64,000 nucleotides of DNA from UQRS01 sp050946935 (GTDB taxonomy: Bacteria; Bacillota; Clostridia; Oscillospirales; Acutalibacteraceae), in the NCBI GenBank assembly GCA_050946935.1, contig JBMNVR010000001.1, forward strand, positions 372,001-436,000. The letters run 5' to 3'. How positions within the stretch are numbered: the stretch's first letter is position 1; each line of letters opens with the position of its first letter. Below, in pieces: positions 57,561-64,000 of this stretch. The notes beneath the pieces were generated by a model, which was not told the origin of the DNA, searched no databases, and saw only the letters and a list, made by a program, of their open reading frames with translations. The translations under genes and the position numbers were made by a program.

Positions 57561-59180
57561 CTACCTTTCCGAACGGGCGACGGCCGCACCGATAAAATCG
57601 CGGAAGAGAGGGTGCGCCCGATTGGGACGGGAGCGGAACTCAGGATGGAACTGTACCCCGACATACCAGGGGTGGTCGGCCAGCTCGACTGCTTCGACCA
57701 GCCGCTTGTCGGGAGAAATTCCCGAAAACACCAGACCTGCGGAGGAAAACAGTTCGCTGTATTCGTTATTGAATTCGTATCGGTGACGGTGCCGTTCGTT
57801 AATCAGATCCTCCCCATATGCGGCGCTCAGGCGGGTGCCCTGCTGCACGCTGCAGGGATAGAGGCCAAGCCGCATGGTGCCGCCTTTGTCGGTGATGTTT
57901 TTCTGATCCGGCATGATGTCGATAACGGCGTGGTCGGCGTTTTCGCAAAACTCACTCGAAGTGGCGTCGCCAAGGCCGCAGACATGGCGGGCAAATTCAA
58001 TCACGGCGATCTGCATACCAAGGCAGATGCCGAAATAGGGAACCTTGTTTTCCCGCGCGTATTTGGCGGCGAGGATTTTGCCCTCGATTCCGCGGCTGCC
58101 GAAGCCGCCGGGTACGATGATGCCGTGGCAGCCGGCGAAGATTTCGGCCAGATTTTCTTCCGTGATGGTTTCGCTGTCGACCCAGTGGATGTCAATCTCC
58201 GCTCCGTGGACATAGCCGCCGTGCTTGAGCGACTCCACCACCGAGAGATAGGCGTCGTGCAGCTGGACATATTTCCCGACCAGCGCGATGCGCACTACCT
58301 TGTTGCAGGCGCGGATGCTGTCGGCCATGGCCTGCCACTCCCGCAGGTCGGGCGCCGGACAGTCCAGGCCGAGCGCGTCGCAAACCAACTGGGAAAAATG
58401 ATTTTTTTCCAGCATCAGTGGCGCCTCATACAAAACGTCGACCGTGCTGTTTTCGATGACCATCTCCGGCCGGATGTTGCAGAAGAGGGAGATTTTTTTG
58501 GCTACATCCTCGGTCAGCGGACGGTCGACCCGGCAGATGATCATGTCGGGCTGGATACCGATGGAGAGCAGCTCCTTCACGCTGTGCTGGGTCGGCTTGC
58601 TCTTGAGCTCGTCCGAACCGGGGATGAAGGGTACCAGCGTGACGTGTATGAACAGGCAATTCTCCCGTCCGATTTCGGTCGCGGCCTGCCGGATAGCCTC
58701 CAGAAAAGGCTGGGATTCTATATCACCGACCGTGCCGCCGATCTCGGTAATGACGACGTCGGCCTCGCCCAGCTCGCCCACGCGGTAGAGACAGCGCTTG
58801 ATCTCGTTTGTGATGTGGGGGATGACCTGTACCGTCTCGCCCAGATATTTGCCCAGTCGTTCCTTATTCAGCACGTTGTAGTAAACCTTGCCCGAGGTCA
58901 CGTTGGAGTAGCGGTTGAGATTTTCGTCAATAAACCGCTCATAATGTCCGAGATCAAGGTCGGTCTCCGCACCGTCGTCGGTTACGAAGACCTCCCCATG
59001 TTGGAAGGGACTCATCGTGCCGGGATCCACATTGATGTATGGATCGAATTTCTGCGCGGCGATGCGCAGTCCTCTGCATTTCAGCAGCCGTCCTAAAGAA
59101 GCGGCGGTGATCCCTTTGCCCAGTCCCGACACGACGCCGCCGGTCACAAAGATATATTTGATCTGTTTTTTCTTTTCCAT
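57561..59180 (-). CDS. pyrG: CTP synthase
   Basis: A 539-residue enzyme making CTP from UTP, ATP and glutamine. The synthase domain (about 1-270) has FVTGGVVSGLGKGITAASLG, DPYINVDPGTMSPFQHGEVF and ITEIGGTVGDIESQPFLEAI. The class I glutamine amidotransferase domain (about 295-535) has the nucleophile Cys in FGICLGMQIAVIEFARHVCG and the partner His/Glu in GVQFHPEFRSRP. AAAGAGGTGAC precedes the ATG. Promoter at 59321-59349 leaves a leader of about 135 bases; no classical pyrG G-start attenuator was recognised. Confidence 0.98.
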   Translation of the reverse strand: MEKKKQIKYIFVTGGVVSGLGKGITAASLGRLLKCRGLRIAAQKFDPYINVDPGTMSPFQHGEVFVTDDGAETDLDLGHYERFIDENLNRYSNVTSGKVYYNVLNKERLGKYLGETVQVIPHITNEIKRCLYRVGELGEADVVITEIGGTVGDIESQPFLEAIRQAATEIGRENCLFIHVTLVPFIPGSDELKSKPTQHSVKELLSIGIQPDMIICRVDRPLTEDVAKKISLFCNIRPEMVIENSTVDVLYEAPLMLEKNHFSQLVCDALGLDCPAPDLREWQAMADSIRACNKVVRIALVGKYVQLHDAYLSVVESLKHGGYVHGAEIDIHWVDSETITEENLAEIFAGCHGIIVPGGFGSRGIEGKILAAKYARENKVPYFGICLGMQIAVIEFARHVCGLGDATSSEFCENADHAVIDIMPDQKNITDKGGTMRLGLYPCSVQQGTRLSAAYGEDLINERHRHRYEFNNEYSELFSSAGLVFSGISPDKRLVEAVELADHPWYVGVQFHPEFRSRPNRAHPLFRDFIGAAVARSER

Positions 59181-59320
59181 AAAACGTATGTCACCTCTTT
59201 CTAAAACCGGGGAACGTCATCCGTCCGCGGTTTTTCAGTTTGTATACCATCCATGTGATCCCGAAAATTATGCGGCTTTTCGCAAGACCCATGGTAGGGT
59301 GAAAACAAAAATACACATTT

Positions 59321-59349
59321 ATATTAGCATTTTTGTCGGCCCCTGTAAA
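59321..59349 (-). promoter_or_regulatory. Promoter of pyrG
   Basis: On the minus strand TTTACA (59349-59344), a 17-base spacer and TAATAT (59326-59321). Confidence 0.65.
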
Positions 59350-59566
59350 CTGCTTTTTTGTATTTTTTTGCATAAAACATGCATAAAATTTCGCGCCTGA
59401 CAGATAAAAAACTTTTTCTTTTTTGGTTCAAACGGGAAGGTTTTGTGCATACAATATTTGGTGTGGGGATTTTGCTGTGCGCTTTAGATTCGTCATTCTT
59501 ATGCAAGATTCACATAAAATCGAGGTAAAATACTACGCTTCATTTTATAAAATCACAACAAAACTA

Positions 59567-59595
59567 TTGAAAAGGCAAAAAAGATTTGTTAAAAT
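59567..59595 (+). promoter_or_regulatory. Promoter of the glgB-glgC-glgD cluster
   Basis: TTGAAA (59567-59572), a 17-base spacer and TAAAAT (59590-59595), about 35 bases before the glgB start. Confidence 0.7.
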
Positions 59596-59637
59596 TAAGA
59601 GCAGGAAGATGGTTGTTTATGGAAAGGAAGTGCCGTT

Positions 59638-61614
59638 TTGCAAGGGAATGTGAACACGCCAAAGGAACGGTTTCATAAAGGGGAACACACACGCGCTTAT
59701 GAACTTTTAGGCGCGCATTTTGAAAAAAAGCACGGGAAAGAGGGTGTGGTGTTTCGCGTCTGGGCGCCGAACGCCACCTTTGTGTCGGTTGTCGGGGACT
59801 TTAATGACTGGTCGGCGCAGGCCGATCCGATGGAGCGGGTGACCGACGGCGGGATCTGGGAACGTTTCGTCCCCGGCGTCGAGCAGTATGCCAATTATAA
59901 ATATCACATCGTCTCCCGCAGCGGACGGGAGCTGATGAAGAGCGACCCGTACGCCTTCCATGCCGAGACGGCGCCGGCCAACGCCTCCAAAGTGTACGAC
60001 CTATCGGGTTATGCGTGGAAGGATGAACAATGGCAAAAGGCGAAAGCTGACCGCAATATTTATGAAAGCCCGGTCAATATCTATGAGGTGCACGCCGGCT
60101 CCTGGCGGCGGTATGAGGATGGAAGCTGCTTCGATTATCTCAAGCTGGCGAAGGAGCTGGCCGCCTATGTGAAGGAGATGGGATATACCCATATTGAGCT
60201 GATGCCGATTTGCGAGCATCCTTTCGATGGATCCTGGGGATATCAGGTGTCCGGGTATTTTGCACCGACCTCCCGCTACGGGACGCCGCACGATTTTATG
60301 CAGTTTGTTGATATTTTGCATAAGGCCGGGATCGGCGTGATCCTCGACTGGGTGCCGGCGCATTTTCCGAAGGACGGCTTCGGACTCTATCATTTCGACG
60401 GGGAGCCGTGTTATGAGTATTCCGATCCCCGCAAGGGCGAGCATAAGGAGTGGGGAACGCAGGTTTTCGACTACGCCCGGCCGGAGGTTATCAGCTTCCT
60501 GACCTCCAGCGCAATGTACTGGTTTGATCTTTATCACATCGACGGCCTGCGGGTCGATGCGGTGGCCTCGATGTTGTATCTGGACTATAACCGCCGGGAC
60601 GGGGAGTGGGTGCCCAATATCTACGGCGGGAAGGAGAATTTGGAGGCGGTCGATTTTCTCCGCCATGTGAATGAGGCGGTCTTTGCCGCCCACCCGGACG
60701 CTATGATGATCGCAGAGGAATCGACCGCCTGGCCGCTTGTCTCCAAGCCTACCTATATGGGCGGGCTGGGTTTCAATTTCAAGTGGAATATGGGCTGGAT
60801 GAATGATATGCTGCGGTATATGTCCCTCGACCCCATTCACCGGAAATTCAACCACGATTCTCTGACCTTTTCCTTCTTCTACGCCTTTTCGGAGAATTAC
60901 GTGCTCCCCATCTCGCACGACGAGGTGGTGCACGGCAAGTGCTCGATGATCAACAAAATGCCGGGCGAGTATGAGCAGAAGTTCGCCGGACTGCGCACCT
61001 TTTACACCTATATGATGGCCCATCCGGGCAAAAAACTGCTCTTCATGGGGCAGGAGTTTGCCCAGTTTATCGAATGGAATTATGAGCAGGAGCTGGACTG
61101 GCTGCTGCTGGGGTATGACCGGCACCGCCAGATGCAGGATTTTGTAAAGGCGCTGAACAAATTCTACCTTGACACCCCCGCGCTGTGGGAGATTGATTAT
61201 TCCTGGGAGGGATTTGGTTGGATCGCCAACGACGACAACGCGCAGAGTGTGATCGCCTTCCGTCGGATGGACAAAGCCGGGAGGGAGATTGTCTGCGTCT
61301 GTAACTTTGTCCCCGTCACGAGGGAGGCATACCGGATCGGCGTGCCTGCCGCCGGCAGCTATAAGCTGATTTTCAACTCGGATGACAGAGCGTTTGGCGG
61401 CGCGGGCGTGCTGACCAAAAAAAGCGTCCGGGCGGAAAAGACGCCGATGCACGGGATGGACCGCTCGGTCTCTCTGACCCTGCCGGCCATGTCGGTGCAG
61501 TATTATGTGAATGTTCCGCCGGCCACCCGCGCGCCAAAGAAGCTCGGGGAAAAAGCCTCTGCCCCAAGGCTGGCGCGCAAGCCGGCAGACGGATCGGCCG
61601 GCAAAAAGGGCTGA
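59638..61614 (+). CDS. glgB: 1,4-alpha-glucan branching enzyme
   Basis: A 658-residue GH13 enzyme that makes the alpha-1,6 branches of glycogen. A CBM48 domain (about 15-115; FRVWAPNATFVSVVGDFNDW) precedes the GH13 barrel (about 145-510). Catalytic residues are Asp307 in GLRVDAVASMLYLDY, Glu360 in MIAEESTAWP, and the transition-state Asp in LPISHDEVVHGKCSM. A beta-sandwich follows, then a basic Ala/Lys-rich tail (about 630-658). The TTG at 59638 has GGAAAGGAAG 8 bases upstream. First gene of the glycogen cluster. Confidence 0.97.
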   Translation: MQGNVNTPKERFHKGEHTRAYELLGAHFEKKHGKEGVVFRVWAPNATFVSVVGDFNDWSAQADPMERVTDGGIWERFVPGVEQYANYKYHIVSRSGRELMKSDPYAFHAETAPANASKVYDLSGYAWKDEQWQKAKADRNIYESPVNIYEVHAGSWRRYEDGSCFDYLKLAKELAAYVKEMGYTHIELMPICEHPFDGSWGYQVSGYFAPTSRYGTPHDFMQFVDILHKAGIGVILDWVPAHFPKDGFGLYHFDGEPCYEYSDPRKGEHKEWGTQVFDYARPEVISFLTSSAMYWFDLYHIDGLRVDAVASMLYLDYNRRDGEWVPNIYGGKENLEAVDFLRHVNEAVFAAHPDAMMIAEESTAWPLVSKPTYMGGLGFNFKWNMGWMNDMLRYMSLDPIHRKFNHDSLTFSFFYAFSENYVLPISHDEVVHGKCSMINKMPGEYEQKFAGLRTFYTYMMAHPGKKLLFMGQEFAQFIEWNYEQELDWLLLGYDRHRQMQDFVKALNKFYLDTPALWEIDYSWEGFGWIANDDNAQSVIAFRRMDKAGREIVCVCNFVPVTREAYRIGVPAAGSYKLIFNSDDRAFGGAGVLTKKSVRAEKTPMHGMDRSVSLTLPAMSVQYYVNVPPATRAPKKLGEKASAPRLARKPADGSAGKKG

Positions 61615-61824
61615 TCCGTGTCCCGGGCGTTGCCTCTTTTCAAACGGAAAATTTTTTCAGATATTTTCGGCCGGGAGCACAAAATCCGGCAGAAAACCGC
61701 ATAGAATATCCTGTATGCTGAATTCTCTGTGATCCAAAACGATGCCCGTCCTTTCCCGGGGCGGGCGGACCGGATAAAACCTAAAATCAGCGGCATGCCT
61801 TTGCCGCTCCAAGGAGTGACCGAT

Positions 61825-63042
61825 TTGAAAAAGACCGAATGTGTGGCGATGCTGTTAGCCGGCGGCCAGGGAAGCCGTTTGTATGTTCTGACCCAAAATA
61901 TCGCCAAACCTGCCGTACCCTATGGCGGGAAATACAGGATCATCGACTTCCCGCTTTCCAACTGCGTCAATTCCGGCATTGACACGGTCGGCGTCCTGAC
62001 CCAGTATCAGCCGCTCGAACTGAACGATTACATCGGCTCGGGCAAACCGTGGGATCTCGACCGGCTGGAGGGCGGGGTACATATCCTCCCGCCGTACCAG
62101 AGGGCGCGGGGCGCTGACTGGTACAAAGGGACGGCCAACGCCATTTACCAGAATATTAATTTTATTGAGCGGTACAATCCGGAATATGTCCTGATTCTTT
62201 CGGGCGATCATATTTATAAAATGAACTATGCCAAAATGATTACCCATCATAAAGAGCAGGATGCCGACTGCACCATCGCCGTGCTGGAGGTCCCAATGGA
62301 GGAGGCCTCCCGCTTCGGGATCATGAATGCGGATGAAAACGGCGTGATCTATGAGTTTGAGGAGAAGCCAAAAAAACCCAAGAGCAATTTGGCCTCCATG
62401 GGCATTTATGTATTCAAGTGGGAGAAACTGCGCCACTATCTCGAGCAGGATGAGCAGACCAAAGGTTCGGCCAACGACTTCGGGAAGAATATCATTCCCA
62501 CCATGCTGGCCGAGGGGCAGAGGATGGTGGTTTACCCCTTCAACGATTACTGGAAGGACGTCGGTACCATCGACTCTCTGTGGGAGGCGAACCTTGATCT
62601 CCTTGATCCGAATGTTGAGCTTGACCTTTCCGATCCCTCCTGGCGGATATTTTCCCGCACGCCGGCCGCTCCGCCGCAGTATGTCGCACCCTGTGCCAAT
62701 GTGCAGAACTCTCTCGTGACCGAGGGATGCGAGGTCTACGGTACGGTGGATTTTTCGGTTCTCTTTGCTAATGTTGAGATTGAAGAGGGCGCGGTGGTTC
62801 GCGACTCGATCATCATGCCGGGGGCGAGGATTTGCAGCGGCGCCAGCGTGCAATATGCTATCATCGCTGAAAACACGGTGGTTGAGGCGGGCGCTAAGGT
62901 CGGCGAACGGCCGGAGAATATGGAGGATAAGGACGCCTGGGGCGTCGCAGTGGTCGGCGCCGGGCTGACGGTCGGCAAAAGAGCCGTCGTGCTGCCCAAG
63001 GCCATGATTTCCGAGGATGTTAAGGGGGGCGGTAAGAAATGA
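61825..63042 (+). CDS. glgC: Glucose-1-phosphate adenylyltransferase
   Basis: A 405-residue ADP-glucose pyrophosphorylase, the committed step of glycogen synthesis. The nucleotide site reads MLLAGGQGSRLYVLTQNIAK, followed by PYGGKYRIIDFPLSNCVNSG, LSGDHIYKMNY and FEEKPKKPKSN; a left-handed beta-helix forms the C-terminus (about 290-400). The TTG at 61825 follows AAGGAG with 7 bases spacing and opens directly on the conserved start. A 210-base gap separates it from glgB. Its stop overlaps the glgD start (ATGA). Confidence 0.97.
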   Translation: MKKTECVAMLLAGGQGSRLYVLTQNIAKPAVPYGGKYRIIDFPLSNCVNSGIDTVGVLTQYQPLELNDYIGSGKPWDLDRLEGGVHILPPYQRARGADWYKGTANAIYQNINFIERYNPEYVLILSGDHIYKMNYAKMITHHKEQDADCTIAVLEVPMEEASRFGIMNADENGVIYEFEEKPKKPKSNLASMGIYVFKWEKLRHYLEQDEQTKGSANDFGKNIIPTMLAEGQRMVVYPFNDYWKDVGTIDSLWEANLDLLDPNVELDLSDPSWRIFSRTPAAPPQYVAPCANVQNSLVTEGCEVYGTVDFSVLFANVEIEEGAVVRDSIIMPGARICSGASVQYAIIAENTVVEAGAKVGERPENMEDKDAWGVAVVGAGLTVGKRAVVLPKAMISEDVKGGGKK

Positions 63043-64000
63043 GAGCAAACGAAGTCATGAGCATCATCTTTTCCAACGTGCATGACGAGATGATGATGGA
63101 GCTGACCGAAAAACGGTCAATGGGTTCGGTTCCTTTCGGCGGACGGTACCGCGCGATTGATTTTCCCCTCTCTAACCTGGTCAACGCGGGCATCCGCCGG
63201 GTGGGGATCATTACCAAGGCCAACTATCATTCCCTGATGGATCATCTCGGCGCGGGGAAGGCATGGGATCTTGACCGCAAGAAGGGCGGCCTGTTCATCA
63301 TCCCGCCCTACAGCATCGGCAACGGGGTTTACGCCGGGAAGGTCGACGCGCTGATGGGGATCATCACATTTTTAAAATCCTGTTCAGAGAAATACGTTGT
63401 TTTATATGACAGCGACGTCATCTGCAATATCGATATCGAGCCGCTGGTCGATTCACACATCAAGACCGGTGCAGACGTCACGGTTGCCTATAAGCACGGG
63501 GGGCTTCCCAAAAATCCCCGCGACCTGATGTATTTTGAGATCAACTCCCGCCGCCGGATCACCGACATCTGTTTTTCGAGCGAGACGGGTAAGATCTGTA
63601 ATTTCTCCCTCGATATTATGGTGATCGACCGGCTGAAGCTGATTGAGCTGATTGAATTTGCCTCCATCCACAACTACACCGATCTGTCGGTTGAGGTGTT
63701 CCAGCATCATCTGGACAGCCTGAACATGTACGCCTACCGCGTGGACGAATACGTCGTTGTCATGGATGGCATCAACTCGTATTATGAGGCGAACATGGCT
63801 TTGCTGCAAAAAAATGTGCGGGATCAGATTTTTACGCGGGAGCGTCCGGTTTATACCAAAACAAGGGACGACATGCCGGCCAAGTACGGCCTTGGCGCGA
63901 CAGCGATCAACTCAATCATAGCCGACGGCTCGGTGATCGAGGGCACGGTGGAGAATAGCATCATCTTCCGCGGTGTGGTTGTCGGTAAGAACGCTGTGGT
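63039..64000 (+). CDS. glgD: GlgD, ADP-glucose pyrophosphorylase-like regulatory subunit (partial)
   Basis: The first 320 residues are visible and the frame runs off the right edge. It is a paralogue of GlgC: SVPFGGRYRAIDFPLSNLVN, MDHLGAGKAWDLDRKKGGLF and YDSDVICNIDIEPLVDSH. The nucleotide loop is altered to IIFSNVHDEMMMELTEKRSMG, without GGxGxR, as in Firmicutes GlgD proteins, which are thought to act as a regulatory partner of GlgC in a mixed tetramer. The ATGA overlap with glgC supports equimolar expression. Confidence 0.95.
   Translation, partial: MRANEVMSIIFSNVHDEMMMELTEKRSMGSVPFGGRYRAIDFPLSNLVNAGIRRVGIITKANYHSLMDHLGAGKAWDLDRKKGGLFIIPPYSIGNGVYAGKVDALMGIITFLKSCSEKYVVLYDSDVICNIDIEPLVDSHIKTGADVTVAYKHGGLPKNPRDLMYFEINSRRRITDICFSSETGKICNFSLDIMVIDRLKLIELIEFASIHNYTDLSVEVFQHHLDSLNMYAYRVDEYVVVMDGINSYYEANMALLQKNVRDQIFTRERPVYTKTRDDMPAKYGLGATAINSIIADGSVIEGTVENSIIFRGVVVGKNAV

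Larger units (their letters stand above)
59181..59637. other. Divergent region between pyrG and glgB
   Basis: No gene supported in 457 bases. It is AT-rich and holds the pyrG promoter (59321-59349, minus) and the glgB promoter (59567-59595, plus). The stretch between them (59350-59560) shows T- and A-tracts but no recognised element. Confidence 0.6.

Noticed and set aside
57612..59096. 494-codon plus-strand frame
   Set aside because: It is antisense to pyrG, whose catalytic motifs are complete.
1..64000. tRNA, rRNA, prophage, integrase or plasmid-origin features
   Set aside because: Scanning intergenic regions by eye gave no cloverleaf with a CCA or TTCGAATC-type arm, no rRNA signatures and no phage or mobility proteins.

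Overview
The window reads as chromosomal DNA of an anaerobic, Gram-positive Clostridia-type bacterium. It resembles the gut Oscillospiraceae/Ruminococcaceae group, but I name no genus. The pointers are a Firmicutes-ordered ribosomal super-operon with a zinc-type S14 and a KOW protein between map and infA, a CIRCE-controlled groSL pair, AGGAGG-type ribosome sites with many TTG/GTG starts, a short eukaryote/archaeal-like ProRS, a glgB-glgC-glgD glycogen cluster, ftsEX followed by two M23 hydrolases, and secreted esterases and glycosidases that carry dockerins. I see no tRNA or rRNA genes, CRISPR arrays, insertion sequences or prophage genes.

Layout. 1-5.8 kb (minus): a large secreted SGNH/LamG protein that runs off the left edge, VanZ, a membrane-anchored NodB deacetylase and a zinc/manganese-binding lipoprotein. 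6.1-10.2 kb (plus): DUF1858, trmK, a Nif3-like protein, rqcH and an ArsC-like protein. 10.3-13.5 kb (plus): a fused Wzz/BY-kinase, its PHP phosphatase, a tiny Cys-rich ORF and a lipoprotein, with no glycosyltransferases alongside. 13.6-20.3 kb (plus): a PucR/CdaR-like regulator, ftsE, ftsX, two paralogous coiled-coil M23 endopeptidases and an S41 protease; this is a septal peptidoglycan-splitting module. 20.5-26.2 kb (minus): groL, groS with CIRCE, a DUF4886 esterase with dockerin, and aroE. 26.3-30.2 kb (plus): acpP behind a highly structured leader, a SASA esterase, proS and a mucin-like membrane protein.

30.4-46.1 kb (plus): the complete S10-spc-alpha super-operon from rpsJ to rplQ, including secY, adk, map, infA and rpoA, with a promoter, a long leader and a strong final terminator. 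46.6-56.8 kb is an accessory carbohydrate/surface region: a protein with two almost identical 293-residue blocks (an 879-bp DNA duplication), a beta-helix glycosidase/LamG/dockerin protein, a beta-propeller glycosidase, a divergent AraC regulator and an MGH1-like glycosidase. 56.8-59.2 kb (minus): a MATE transporter remnant, a probable stand-alone structured RNA and pyrG. 59.6-64 kb (plus): glgB, glgC and the start of glgD, for glycogen storage.

The most interesting unexplained signals are the recent intragenic duplication, the BY-kinase without the P-loop glycines, the promoter/terminator-bounded RNA next to pyrG, the four-hairpin acpP leader, the coupled Cys-rich microprotein and the dockerin proteins without a visible cohesin.
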